64,000 bases of DNA from Dendrophyllia cribrosa (GCA_024195265.1 JAJLRJ010000007.1:6824058-6888057), one strand, 5' to 3'. Positions 45,510 through 57,959 are shown, counted from the stretch's first letter. Notes: a model not told the origin generated them from the sequence alone. Numbers and translations are program-made.

Positions 45510-46800
45510 AACGCTTTTGAGCAGTACTTTCCTGTGATACTGTTTCAATCGGCAGTTGTTGTTTTTTTATTTTGCTTATGACCAGACCGTTTGTTTTTCT
45601 GTATTAAAAAAAAATGGAATTTAGTATACTTCTTAAATTTTGTTTTGGCCGCTCTTGAGAATGAAACAGCTGGGAAATCTTCTATAAACAACAACAAAAC
45701 TTACTTGTTTATTTTCCACATGCGGCAAAGCGGCATTGTCCCTGTCGTCGATAGTGCCCTTGTTGTAAAAATCTTCCTCTGTAACCGTCACTTGGTACAC
45801 CTTTCTTTTTATTGTCGTACTGTTGATATCGCGGTAAGCTGAAAGGAAAGAAGCGGAGATATTCTTGATTCCTGTTCGTTTAGAGTTACAGCTATGCCAT
45901 GATGGCAATAGACACTAGACAGACAATAGGCGAATCTTTGTTTACAATTATTGCCTTGTTGGCATATGCGCCTCATCCATTCTCTAATCGAGCTACAAAA
46001 TAATAAACCCGGGGGCCCCCGGGATAGTAAACTCCCAATTGAGAGGGCGTAGCACAATTAGATTTCTCTCGAAATCAACGGTTATTCCCATATACTAATT
46101 TAAGTTACCTTTCATGCAATGCTGTTTGAATATCTCAAAATTTAATGACGTCAGGCAAATATTAGCCTATAAACAATTTAACGTGGTCGACACACTAAGC
46201 TATGTTATCGGCGCGTCCTGCAAATTCTGAAGGACACGCACCAGCTAATGACATGTTTACAAACGTTATTGTTATGAGTCCTGACAGCTATCCCTGGGTG
46301 CAACTACTCTGTGCGCATGCGTAAGGAACTGGCGGTACTGCGCAAACACCGGAGGTGCTGTACTGTGCCTCTTGCAGTTTATAGCTAATCTTTCGTTAAT
46401 AATTATATTAGAAAGAAAATTTTTGATAATCGTAATTTCATTATTTAGTCCTCAATATGACGTCACTTTCTCCCATTCGCAACCAAGCCTTGGAACAAGG
46501 TTGATTAATGGCGGCCGTAAATTCTCGGAAATAAATGTTAAAATAAAATGTCTTCTGATGTTCGTAATGGATTAAAAATTTGGCAAGATGAGTAAGAAAG
46601 TCTAATAGTACACGAAAATGTAAAAAAATGAAAATAAAAAATTTGATCACAGGGGCACTTTAAATCTATAACTCACTAACGCGACGTTAAAAACAAGAAA
46701 TATTTCAATACTTATTCAACGTACACAGAGTTGATTTTGCGAAGAAAACAATTGGGGGTTAGGTGCACTTTAATAGCGTACAGTAAATAAAAAAAATAAA
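45510..46800. other. No gene recognised
   Basis: AT-rich. Contains the palindrome CCCGGGGGCCCCCGGG near 46008. No exon with matching splice sites was seen on either strand. Confidence 0.4.
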
Positions 46801-46807
46801 GCCGCAT

Positions 46808-47043
46808 TTATGTTCGTAATAGATAGTACCTTCTGCCATTCATTCGACCGGGCCAATGTGCATCAGAACTCTTCCCACTATACACGTCATCAATCTTAGG
46901 TTTGCTAAGCAACCGCTCCCGCAGAAGTCCAGCTTCGCTCACATACAAAAAGAGGAACAAAGAAACTAGTACGAGTGATGTTCTGTAGTACGACCACATG
47001 GCGACTTCGGTTTTAAAGTAGAAATTCTTTAAAAAGATTCGAG
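46808..47043 (-). CDS. Possible secreted peptide precursor, 63 residues
   Basis: The ATG at 46999 follows GTCGCC and opens a frame with a clear signal peptide (MWSYYRTSLVLVSLFLFLYV, SEAG). The mature part is LLRERLLSKPKIDDVYSGKS, then SDAHWPGRMNGRRYYLLRT and stop. NGRR is an amidation-plus-dibasic cleavage pattern, so an HWPGRMN-amide is conceivable. A pyrimidine-rich acceptor (TTTCTTTCGTTTCAG) ends at 47044, suggesting a 5'UTR intron, as in the peptide gene at 30145. A GT at AAG|GTACTATC could also be a donor, in which case the true C-terminus differs. Family unknown. It may be a chance frame. Confidence 0.45.
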
Positions 47044-47288
47044 CTGAAACGAAAGAAATTAATACATCTTCAGATAATAAAGTGAAAGAGTTTTTTATTG
47101 TTCTTCGTGGTAAAGCACAATAATAGCAATTCTAGAGTGCAAATACGCATCAAAACGAGTGCAAATATAACATGTTATTACACTTCTGACCGAGCGCTAG
47201 GAGAAACAGTTTCAAAAACTTAGTTTTAGGAGAAGATTACTGTCGTATAATAAACAATTTATTCAGCGAAAAGTTGTGTAATACGGCT

Positions 47289-47760
47289 GGGGGGGGGGGG
47301 GGGGGGGGGGGGGGGGGGCTACTCCCATATATGAGCTATATAGGTATGTGCCGCTGTGAAGGGTATGGTTTTCAGGGAGTTTAGTCTGGGATAGGGTATA
47401 GTTATCAGAGATTTTTGGTCTAGAATAGGGTATCATTTTCCGCGAAACTGATCAGTTGCGTGAAGAATTTAGTCTAGACAAGGTTTACTGGCAAATGGCA
47501 ATTAAAAATCGGTACGGCGGGCAGTACGGCATTGTTACTGACCCCTGTTAACTATTAACTGTGATAGTGAACGAGTTTCTGGAAAATAGCGAGTCTGGAA
47601 TAGGTCTAGGATAGGGTAGGGTTTTTCGGTGTTTAGTCTAGTATAGGGTTGCAAAATGCAGCTAAAATGGTCTAGTATAGGTTAAGGGTCTCAGAGTCCC
47701 AGCGGCACACCCCCACCCAAACATTTGCAGAGTACCCCCCCCCCCCCCCCGGGGCGGGGG
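47289..47760. repeat. Dispersed repeat R, copy B (uninterrupted), bounded by G and C runs
   Basis: Begins with a 30-base G run (47289-47318) and CTACTCCCATATATGAG. It ends GCAGAGTA followed by a 16-base C run and GGGGCGGGGG, so the ends are loosely inverted. It supplies the empty sites for both insertions found in copy A at 10262-14646. Confidence 0.85.
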
Positions 47761-48498
47761 GCCAAAGTGAACTATTTTATTCTGAATAACATCTTAAAAC
47801 AACATGCAGAAATTGTTTGATGTGTCATATAACATAAGTTTGAAGTATCCATAAATATCATGACAGTCAATATCACTACAGCACTGCTAAAAATAGACTT
47901 TTGGACAAGTCAATGTTCCAAACAGTTTATAACAGTGTCACGGTATGCTCAACCTATTTACAGATCTTAGCGCTATTGTATCTGATAATGACAGAAGCCT
48001 CCAGATAATCCTCGAGCGCAGACTCTTGCGGAGCGTTAATTGCATTGTTTAGAAGGCTAAAAACTCTCCCAGCCTTCTAAACTGCTGTTATCATTTCTTA
48101 CCAGTGCTGCATGAGTGAAATACCAATATGGCGGATCCAGTTCTTAATGAATAACCGCTGGAAATTTGGTGCGTTTTTCGCGGGCGATATTAAATTAATA
48201 ACTGCTGACCTGTTTGTGGGGGCACATCATCAATTCGTACTGAGTTTACACGTCTACAGCATTTTAAGTATCAACCAAAACAACTGCAAAATGTTAGTTC
48301 ATTTATGCGTTTATACCTAAGATGGCTCATTTATTGCCCAAAAGTTGCACTGGGAGGCAAAAGTTGCCCTAAGTTGCTTGCAGCACAAAATGTTGCTCAA
48401 AACTCTAAAAGTTGCCAAAACGTTGCTGAGCATAATCTATATAGGCCTACTGCTTACTACTAGTCTTCATCAGGAGAGTTCTCAATCCTCAAAGACCA

Positions 48499-48565
48499 CG
48501 ATAAGCGATCGAAACGTCGGGATTTACATCTGAAGTGACTATATCGAGAAACACACGAGAATGCA
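48499..48565 (+). mobile_element. PLE tail fragment
   Basis: AAGCGATCGAAACGTCGGGA, then TTTACATCTGAAGTGACTAT, matches the diverged tail at 60925-60975 (AAGCGATAGAAATGTCACGA, then TCCACATCTAATATGACCAT). It carries the GAAACGTCGGG motif. Upstream (48345-48460) an AAAGTTGC word recurs irregularly. A hairpin (TAGTGAGTAG inverted) lies at 48628-48674. Confidence 0.5.
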
Positions 48566-49051
48566 CTTTAATATCTTATATTAGTATAAATCTACTAGCG
48601 TTCTTTCACGAATGCTGTTCTCTTATTGGCTACGCTACTCACTATCTATTCTGTTGTAGATAGTGAGTAGCCTAATGGCGGCCGCTTCTTCGCGTTGTCG
48701 AAGTGTCTGTGAAGAGTATTTGTTGTTAAGTTTTGAACGTCTAGCAGATTTATACTAAAAGAATTAGATTATTTGCTCTTGATTTCTATCGAGTGATAGT
48801 TAATTCGGGCTTCGTCCTCACCAGCTATCACGCGATAGAAATCTCGAGCTCATAATCTAATGTTAAATATGGGTTTCTTTTGTGAATGTAAAGAAAACTA
48901 TCGCCTTACGGACACCTTTTACGTACAGAAGGTGACTTTATAGAAAAAGCAAACAGAAAATCGCCACGGACTAAAACTAGTCCCTATATCCTTTGTATTA
49001 TTCACGAGCTATCCGGCAGAATCTCCGACCACTTCACTACCTAAGGTAGTC

Positions 49052-49205
49052 TGCGAACACAGCCGCCTCTCGTCGCTTTCGGCCGCTGGGAGCGTTCTCG
49101 TTCTCCTTCCGTTCTCGCGTTCTCCTTCCGTTCTCGCGTTCGCGTTCGCGTTCGCGTTCTCGCGCGAACGCTCCCAGCGGACAGGAGCGATGAGAGGTGT
49201 TTGTA
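49052..49205. mobile_element. TIR miniature element with internal GCGTTC microsatellite
   Basis: CGCTGGGAGCGTTC near 49084 is inverted at 49168-49182 (GAACGCTCCCAGCG). Outer words (CCTCTCGTCGCT / AGCGATGAGAGG) also pair. The centre is a run of GCGTTC and CTTCCGTTCTCGCGTT repeats. Confidence 0.6.
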
Positions 49206-49647
49206 TTCACACGATGTACCTAAGCAAATAAAAAAATCCTCACTACACCAAATATGCTGGGAAAAGTTCGAAACCCTCAACAGTCTCGAAATCTTGAAAC
49301 ATTTTCCCTTCACTTGAATTTGAGCATTCCATCCCAACTAGACTATTACCAATGTTTATAGAATACAGCTTATATAAAATAAAAAAGCAAGAGTGATTAA
49401 ATTTACGAGATATCTTGCGGACTACTTGTGAGTCAACAATCACCGATGTGAGGTATAAGTTTATCAGTCTCTAAATTAAGAAAATAAGTTCTCATGTTGG
49501 AGTGCGATAAAAAAGCGAACGTACCAGAATATCGCTTTCCTGGCGGCAATTTGTCCTTTATAAGACTCAGTCAAAAGAAAACCGTTTATCCTTGAACACA
49601 AATTCTTGAACAAATGAAATTTTAAATGAAAAGTTGAATATACTAAC

Positions 49648-49700
49648 CGGCACCCTTTGAACCATTTGCTTTGATCGGCCTGGGGTTTTATATCGTCTCA
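49648..49700 (-). promoter_or_regulatory. TATA-like promoter and short noncoding exon (tentative)
   Basis: On the - strand GATATAAAACCCC (about 49694-49682) is followed about 35 bp later by GTGCCG|GTTAGTATA, a weak donor. It could be the first exon of the - strand peptide gene at 47043. The link rests only on strand, order and the parallel with the 27284/30136 arrangement. Confidence 0.25.
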
Positions 49701-50059
49701 GTGATATTTTAAGTTCCGGACCAGAAACAATAGCAATCAATTTTTTCTTGTTCTCATCGGCGTTCAGCGCAAAACTGAAAACTAATTTCGAGTTGTTTTT
49801 ATTAACCCGGAGTAGGCAAATATTGCCCCGATGTGATTCTGGCGTTGTGATAACTGATCACGCTTAATTGAACATGTGGGATTCTTCTTCGATATACTCA
49901 GTATAAATTCAAGTTTAGCGAGGTAGTTAATTAGTTTTGTGAGTAAAGATTTAGCGCGCTTTATGTCAACTTTCACATATTTAGTTTTACAAGTGAAGAG
50001 TATCAAAAATGAAAATTCAAGAAAAATTGCAAATTCAACTTTATAACTATAAATATTGA

Positions 50060-50196
50060 AAAACAAATGGTACCATGCAAAAGTATTGCTGGAGAGGTTT
50101 CATTTGAATGGTCACACCATAGGATTTCGTCGACGGACTCAAAAAGTTAGAACTACGTTATATGTCTCCATAACTGACTGGGAGTAAAAGGGTTAA
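50060..50196. mobile_element. piggyBac-like / dispersed repeat copy (right part)
   Basis: Shares TTTCATTTGAATGGTCACAC and CATGTCTCCATAA-like words with 51998-52217. It ends ACTGGGAGTAAAAGGGTTAA, the inverse of the left end at 51998. The left terminus was not found. Confidence 0.55.
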
Positions 50197-50199
50197 AGC

Positions 50200-51990
50200 A
50201 GAGCTATTTTGTAAATATTGGAAACAAATTTCAATAACACGGAATATTGTTAGTTACCGTTGATAAGTCATGCTAAATACCCAAATCAATGACACATTGA
50301 ATCAAAAGTTCGATTAATTTTGTTCTGATCTTCGCGGGTAACTAAAATCTAAACTGACTATCAATGACGGTTTCTTATATCTAGTAACGTAGTTTGAACT
50401 TTTTTAAAGAGCTAAAAAGAGAAAAGTTCATGTTGAGGGAAGTGCAAAGACGTTTCTGGAGCATCTATTTTTGTTACATAGTAAAACACAATGACAGTTT
50501 TTTTCCGCCCTTTTTAATTAATAATTTTTCCTTCTTGAAATTAAAGTATCCCACTCAATGTGGATTTTGTTATCACCCACAACACCTTGTTATTTTTAAA
50601 CTTGAGAATTTATTTTCCATGATTCTTAAGATGTCCATTTTGAACTTCCCAAGCCGGATAAAAATTAATGACAAACCAATGAAACAGGTGCACTGATGAC
50701 CTTACACCGTAGTAAACTACAAGCTTAAGAATCAGTGGATTCTCTAAATTACACATCGTTTCGTTCTTCCGTTAATCTTGCAATTAAGCAGATTGCCTTT
50801 GCAGCAAATAAACACCTTTTCCGGTTTTCACCCTATTGATTGAATTCGACATATTCTGTCGGGAAATGATCTCCGTTAATACACATCTGCCCACTGACAG
50901 GAAACGGAAAAAAAGTCTTTTGTTGGTTTAGTAAATAAAATTCATTATTGTTAATTCAAATAGTGGTCTTCTTCTTGACACAGGAAAAAGGGAAACTTAA
51001 AACTGTCTATTTGCTTGGAAAATTGAGCGCAAAGCATTTGTTCAGCTTTTCAGTACTATTAACTTTTTTAAAGCGTGGTTTTACAAATGTGTGTCTATGT
51101 GGTCAGATTATCGACGGACTTCACCAAAAACTCCGTAAGTGGACATGACAATACAGTTACAAATGAACTACGACTGATAATTATGTATCCCATTTTAGGC
51201 TGGTTAAATTGGAAAAACAATTAAGTTGAGCTTTTCATTCCGACGATGAATGGCTGATTTTTCAGTTGTTTAAATGCTGCCGCAGAAATCCAGTCTTCAA
51301 CACTGTTGGCGGACAAGTTAAAGTGACAGTGTGTTCTGCCGAAATACGAAAGTTTCCTTACTTAATTTCCGTATTTTATATCGCCAAATGTCACCAAATA
51401 TACAACCTAATCGGATAAAAATATTCTATACAGCAAAATAGAAGGAGTAGTTTGTAGAAAAAGTGCAGGATTACAAGGATGGAAGTGGATTACAGTTCAG
51501 CAAATATTGAGATTCGTTGGAATTTTGATTTTTTTAGTAGTTATTTTGTCTTGTTAGTTCATATTTCTTTGCGTTCATCACTTTTGGCGAGTTTTTTCTT
51601 TCTATCTATGAAAACACGATATATCGGCCGGGACACTGTCTTTAAGTGTATAGGGTTAGCCCAAATTATCTTTTGACCGCTATGGTTTTTCAGACTTTTA
51701 AAAATACAGATAACACTGTAAGAACATTGATAAAATTTTTTTCGATTTTTTGTCTTCTTTTTTGTTTGTTTGCTGCGGAATCAGTCCTCAATTATCTTGT
51801 TCCAATCAACCGGAACTGATTTGAAGAAAAATAAACCTTTTTAACAGACTTATCATATAACTGAAATAGCTGGAAAAGTTAGAATAAAAGTTCAGGTAAC
51901 ATTTCGAACACACATTCGATTTTAACTTTTAGTATTTCGATACGAAGCTCAGTTTTTTTTATTTGAAATGACGTGTTGATAAATGCTAAG
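50200..51990. other. No gene recognised
   Basis: AT-rich, with no conserved exon or complete element. Frames at 50394-50696 and 51479-51676 are low-complexity and lack gene context. Confidence 0.4.
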
Positions 51991-51997
51991 ACTACGT

Positions 51998-52217
51998 TAA
52001 CCCTTAAACTCCCAAGAGTGCCAAAAATATAAATTAAAGAAAAAATGCCAATTTCATTGCATAAAATATTGAAAAACCGTGAATGCGGGTAGCATGTAAA
52101 AGTACTGTTGAAGAGGTTTCATTTGAATGGTCACACCACAGGATGTCGTCAACAGACTAAAAATTTAGAACTATTCCACATGTCTCCATAATTTAGTCTG
52201 GGATTGAAAGAGGTAAA
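51998..52217. mobile_element. piggyBac-like repeat copy (left end)
   Basis: Starts TTAACCCTTAAACTCCCAAG and contains AGAGGTTTCATTTGAATGGT. It ends in a degraded inverse (TCTGGGATTGAAAGAGGTAA). A further partial copy of the central word lies at 52420-52460. Confidence 0.55.
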
Positions 52218-52219
52218 TG

Positions 52220-53800
52220 ATAGCTATGAAGTAGAAGACATTTCACGATACTTTGCTTTACAGCCGAATTTAAACAGTTTCAGATGAATAATTCAGATAA
52301 TTGATTCAGTTAAACTTTTCACTCACAAAAGCGGACAATTAAATTAAAGAAGAATCCCAAGTTCCCAAATTTCATTGTCTAACATAGTGACAACTAAACA
52401 ATGCCATCGGGAAGTACCGCTGGATAAGTTTCATTTCAATGGTCACATGATAGAGTTAACGGCTCTGTCAACGCTACTGTGGCTGACAGAAAATAAATAT
52501 GTGAACTAGGTCCGCAATATGTGCTAAGGGTTAGAACCGCTAACTGATGCCTGCTATCGATAACGGAATTGCTGCGTTAAGGTTACCGTGTACCTTCGGG
52601 GGTGCATGAGGATATTCATGCGACTCTGAAATCAAGGACCCCTGCCGATGTTTTGCGAAAACTTCGTAAAACATCGGCAGGGGGGCTAATTTTTCCATTC
52701 CGTGGTTTTGACGTCGGCTCTTAAGAAATGTGTTAAAAATCAAATTGTTCACATTCCTATCTTTCAATGAAATCAAGAGTCCTTCAAGTCGATCGATAAG
52801 AGACAGGCTTTTTTGGCCTTAAATGTCAGCGCCTGATAAACACGCGCTCAAACAGACACCGTTTAAAAATCGATTGAAAATACAGATCGCATTTGCCCGT
52901 TTGTCCATGTACAGTGTACACACAAATGCTGTAATCACCCGATATATATTTTTATAATAACACAAACATATTCCACATGCTTAGATTGACGTGAAGATTT
53001 AATTTGTAAATTGGCTCGGTTAACTATTTTTACACTGACGTTTTTACGCTTTTAATATACTTGCTTGAAGTAAGAACAAAAGAACAGTAACATGGTAATA
53101 ATTGCAGTATTTACGGGAAGAAAGAACGCACTGCAAGGCGGTGTATTTGAAATCGCATTTATCATGATACTCGAACAAAACCCCGAAAATTGTCTATTTC
53201 CTAAAATCAACCACTGATTCAAATACACATTTTAAAAGCTTCAAACAACTCTATATTTTCCGATAATTATTATTACTAACTGAAATATCTGGAGCAAAAC
53301 AATTCTGACAGAAACACAGCCCTGAAAGCGAGCTACCGGCAAACAACGAGCACTATAAATAGCGCGACCGGCTTCTTCACTTGCCGACAACAATACATAA
53401 GTAGGTAGTTCAAGAACTAAAAGGAAAAACTGTACAATTTTGTTCACTTATATGAAACCAACAATACCCTTGCAATTCTAGCTTCCGTGGCAATCGTTCA
53501 AATAGAGTCTAGCGCGAGACAGCTATTTTGCTCTCCGAGAATCTGACCGCGGCTAACTTTCAGAACTTTAAAAGCACGTAAAACCCTCGGAAACTCTTGC
53601 TACGCAGGCTATATTACAATCGTATCGTTGTTTTAGCGAACACCAGAGAACAGATTCAAAAATAACCTAACAGCTAATTATTATAATATCGCTTAGTGAA
53701 TTTAAAACTATTACTGCATTGTTCTCAATAAAATAAATCGCTATTGTTAAAATCCTAATTAACCTTTAAAACTAACAGATCGCTTTTAGAATGTCTTGCA
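52220..53800. other. No gene recognised; one perfect hairpin
   Basis: CCCCTGCCGATGTTTTGCGA and its inverse form a 47-bp hairpin at 52637-52683. A TATA-like word (CTATAAATAGCGC) occurs near 53350 with no downstream exon that I can support. Confidence 0.4.
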
Positions 53801-53801
53801 A

Positions 53802-54442
53802 CTTAAAAAGACTAAGCTTCTCTGTTGCTTCAGGGTTAAAAGCCAAATGAAATTGATTGATTGAATGAGAAAATAATCTTAAATATATTCAATTTTGTTT
53901 TGTTATTATCTTGAATTTAATAAACAAAGAAGCACCCGGGGAAAATAATTCCCACAGATCCACAGCCTAAAAAGACCAAACTTCTCTGTTGCTTCAGGGT
54001 TGAAAGCCAAATGAAATTGATTGATTGAATGAGAAAATCTTAAATATATTCAGTTTTGTTTTGTTATTATATTGAATTTAATAAACAAAGAAGCACCCGG
54101 GGAAAATAATTCCCACAGATCCGCAGCCTAAAAAGACCAAGCTTCCCTGTTGCTTCAGGGTTGAAAGCCAAATGAAATTGATTGATTGATTAAATATATT
54201 CAGTTTTGTTTTGTTATTATCTTGAATTTAATAAACAAAGAAGCACCCGGGGAAAATAATTCCCACAGATCCACAGCCTAAAAAGACCAAGCTTCTCTGT
54301 TGCTTCAGGGTTGAAAGCCAAATGAAATTGATTGATTGAATGAGAAAATAATCTTAAATATATTCAGTTTTGTTTTGTTATTATATTGAATTTAATAAAC
54401 AAAGAAGCACCCGGGGAAAATAATTCCCACAGATCCGCAGCC
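53802..54442. repeat. Tandem array, unit about 162 bp, four copies
   Basis: Units start CCTAAAAAGACCAAGCTTCT at 53802, 53966, 54127 and 54277. They contain TTGCTTCAGGGTTGAAAGCC, AAATGAAATTGATTGATTGA and AAGCACCCGGGGAAAATAAT. The third unit is about 12-14 bp shorter (missing GAATGAGAAAATAATC). Copies are over 95 percent alike by eye, so expansion is recent. Confidence 0.92.
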
Positions 54443-54663
54443 GCAGTTTTGGTGATTTGTAAATAAGTGGCGGGGTATTCTGAAATTGCGCCTTTCTTAT
54501 ATCCCCTGCTTCTGAGAAACTATTCCTAAAGCAACCTTGATCGTCCTGATCACAGTACAACAAACCAAAACCAACAAACCTTTCCAAGATCGCATCCAGA
54601 GGATTGTTCCTTCAGCGCATCTTTTGGCGACTATACCCGCTCGTTTGATTTTCAATCGCGGCC

Positions 54664-54921
54664 CTATAGATATATTTCCGAACTCTTTTTTCGCCTCAAA
54701 TGTTTTCCTTTGCCCGCTTGCTTGAATCGTTTGTGATAGCTGCTGTTGAGGAGTTGACACCGAGGATCTTCTGGCGAAGATGGAGGCGTCTCGGGAACTG
54801 TGGCGGGAAAGTGACTTCTTCCCGCCAATTGATCAATTGCGAGGGAATTGATCAAGTCTCTGATCGCTTTAAGTTCCACGGAGCACAGCACTTTATCCTC
54901 GTTTGAATTGGATCTCCGCAT
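54664..54921 (-). CDS. Hypothetical small basic protein, 85 residues
   Basis: The ATG at 54921 (G at -3) opens MRRSNSNEDKVLCSVELKAI, then RDLINSLAIDQLAGRSHFPA, then TVPETPPSSPEDPRCQLLNS, ending KGKHLRRKKSSEIYL. It has a helical acidic/hydrophobic start, a proline-serine segment with TPPSSPE, and a basic C-terminus (HLRRKKS) that could be a nuclear signal. The surrounding DNA is CpG-richer than the rest of the window, as at a promoter. No family recognised. A second - frame overlaps further downstream, so a splice or frameshift there cannot be excluded. The tandem array follows directly. Confidence 0.4.
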   Translation of the reverse strand: MRRSNSNEDKVLCSVELKAIRDLINSLAIDQLAGRSHFPATVPETPPSSPEDPRCQLLNSSYHKRFKQAGKGKHLRRKKSSEIYL

Positions 54922-55019
54922 TACTCGTGCCAAAATCCCGAACTAAGCGTAGATAGAACGGCTATAATCTCTCGCGACGGTCGACTCGCGCGCCATTGCG
55001 ATCGACTAGATCGTAGATC

Positions 55020-57955
55020 GATATGTTGACAATATCATCTTTGAACATGACTCCTGCACTTAGCAATTCTCTAGGCCTATTGCACCATTCACTCGGAACG
55101 GCATACCAGTTTTTTGTTCGGCAAAGCGAAGATCCATATACTGGTATTAGGCGAAGGGAATACGGAGAAGGCTCACAGGCCGCTATTACGGCCAGCGTTT
55201 CTCTTCGGCGATCCCGCGCTAATCTTTGTATTTCGCGCGATTGTGTGAATTTCTCTGAATTATTAACTTAACTAGTAGTAACGTAACTATACTAGTGACG
55301 TTTCACTATAATCGTGCCGCCGATAATCTGGTTTTCTTCTCTAATTCAAGCTGTGACATCCGTGACGCCTTAGCTACCGCAAAGTACACGGTCATTGATA
55401 GATGGTTAATCTTTTTACACAGGTCTCCGGAAATTCCCCGCAGCGCGTTTCAGAATCGTCTGAATATCGTCATGTCCAGTATAACAGCTCTAGCGTCTTA
55501 AGATTTCGCTTAATATACCTAAACCCAGATATCAAATTAAAGCTTATAGAGCTGGCTATCTAAATATGGAAACCATTTGGTAATAAAATGAATTGTCAAA
55601 TTTCGTACGACGTCTAAATTCGAACGTCCGAATCAGCTTTAAAACGCTATAACTCAAAGCGATTATTGTATTTTGCTAATTTGATTTGTTCTCGGGTTTC
55701 CGGACACGAAGCGCTAAAAAAACGTGTCGGCGATTTCCCATATTCAATTGCAGTGAAAAGTTACAGAATATTTTCGAAAAAGGGAGAAAAAAATTGGAGT
55801 GATCGCACGGAAATGGCTCTTGACGAAAAAGTTTTCGGAAACAAGCGATAAATAAACTTTGAGAAAACAGCGCTTAGAAAAATATATCGCTTCATAAACA
55901 AACTCCGCCCACAAACGTTATAGTTCATCCTGTAAACTTTATTTTGACGCCCAAAAAATATTTTCTATAAAATTTCGATCTGAAGGTACACGGTAACCTT
56001 AAGAAAATACAGCATGCTGAGTTCAATAAAACAAGCTGGAAGCATAGGCAATGTTTATGACTAAAACTATATATTGTTGCTTTCCAGTGCGACATGAGCG
56101 ATAGCATTGGTACAAGTCAAGCTAAAAAGATATGAAAATGAAAGCCTTGCGACCAACTGCAAATACAAATAATATGTCAAATAATTGTAAAACACTTCAG
56201 CACACTATCAGAGTGGTGAGGCTATTAAGTAAATATCCGCTCCGATGAATGCCGAGCTCCAAAAGCCATCTGTGGAGTCTCTCTATGGAGGTTAATTTAC
56301 TTTATCAATGCAGTTGAAGCTAAATTAATATTAAACAGTCCTTCATTTTTAACACCACAAATGTACCATACTGTTGACTTCAGTACATCCTCGGTTAAAA
56401 ACGTTCAGAAAGGCTGGAAAGTTTTTGTTAGATTTTATAAATGTTCAATGATACTCGAGTTCACAAAGTGCTGGAAAACACGCGCTATTATTTGGGTGTC
56501 TGGTTTTATTCTTTATTATCCGCTTGATCTAAACTGAGTTCAATCCTATTCATGGTAAAATGAATCTTGAAACGAAAAAAAGCGCTTTCCGTTGAGTTGG
56601 TGCTTAACAACCTCCTTTCATACTTCTTGCTTTACGTCTTTTCGTTCTGTTTCACGTGAACTAATTCAACACTAAATAACGATATTTTTCTATGGCAGTT
56701 ATGTAAATCCGGTAACACTCTAAGGTTTCTTCCCCGGCTATAAATCACGAGTAACAAAAGTACTGGTACAAGAGAAAATTATTTAACTTCTAAATAGAAA
56801 GTTTTATGCTAATCGTAAGTGAACATTGACATATATACGTAACGGGAAAGACACCGAAAGGTCGTTGTCTTTTATTGTTAGTTTTTGCAGTTCTACGTTT
56901 GACTAAATCTCTATAAATAAAAATAGCAATAATATTAGAAATATAATGGTAGTGGTTTTCTAATTTTTTTAATTCCAGCTTGAACAGAAAAGCCATCGAT
57001 ACTCATGAAGAAGCACCTTTAAATTAGCCAACCTTGTGAAATCTGAGCGTCACTGCTCGTCTAAAAGCGGAGATACAGGTCAGTGAATGCCGGTATACGC
57101 TAATCTTGCCTTGCGTACCGCCAAAGAAACGTCTGTAAAAATTCAAAACTTCACTGACCTATATCTTCTTTTTTAAGCAAGATATAGTTCTCAAAATTTA
57201 CGGTTTTGCAAACATTAAGGTGTTCTTTCTGGCAGTCTTGATGGTTTTTCTGTCCGAGCCAAAATTAAAAATGTATAAAAACTACAAGATAGTATATTGT
57301 CCTGATATACCTTGTTATCTGCCGCTGAGTCCCTTGCCAGTTCAACAGAAGCAAACGTGTATCCCAACTGACTTCAACTGCGCTGAAAACAAGTTTCTCC
57401 CAGTTTTTATTGTGAACCGTTGTTTGAACAGTTCTAGTGGCGCATAAACTTTGTTTGTCGAACAGTCAAATTGCGGAAAACTTCAAAAAGAGCAAAACAG
57501 GTAGCGGGTGAATATTGCTGTCATTATTAATAGGACACGTCAAGTCTCTCGGGGAGGCGAAGCGTTTACCTGTTTAGTTTTCGCTTTTGTAATGAAACTT
57601 TTTTTGCTCAAAAGCAGGGCCGCCGACAGCGGTTAAAAGCAGCCGGTGAAAAAAGTGCTATTCGGTAAAACTGCCAGACTTTGATATATTCTTTTACACT
57701 TGGTGTCCATCTACTAATTTTTAACTTCAAATTCTAATTTTAAAAGTGAATTAAATCTTCAATATTTCCTATTTCCCTAAATTTTACAAATACTTTGAGA
57801 AAAACTATTTCCTCCCAAAAATCACCAAAAAATTTACAAAACACCCGATAACATAGATTCATGAGACGAGTTAGGCGCTTTTGGATTGGTTGAAACGTAA
57901 ACGAGATATATTTCATTAAACCCATGTAAAATGGTGGAAAAATGGCATTTAGATA
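55020..57955. other. No gene recognised
   Basis: About 2.9 kb without a conserved exon or complete element. 55023-55501 has a more balanced composition and two short + frames but no similarity that I recognise. Confidence 0.4.
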
Positions 57956-57959
57956 AAAC

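Noticed and set aside
53802..54442. Possible CRISPR-like array
   Set aside because: The units are contiguous 162-bp tandem copies without alternating unique spacers, in a eukaryotic context.
54497..54760. Second - frame overlapping the hypothetical small protein
   Set aside because: It starts at a GTG codon and runs out of phase with the better-supported frame. Kept only as a note on possible splicing.
57220..57447. Secreted peptide-like frame with a hydrophobic start and five Cys
   Set aside because: The hydrophobic start depends on a GTG codon, not ATG. No splice or promoter context was seen.
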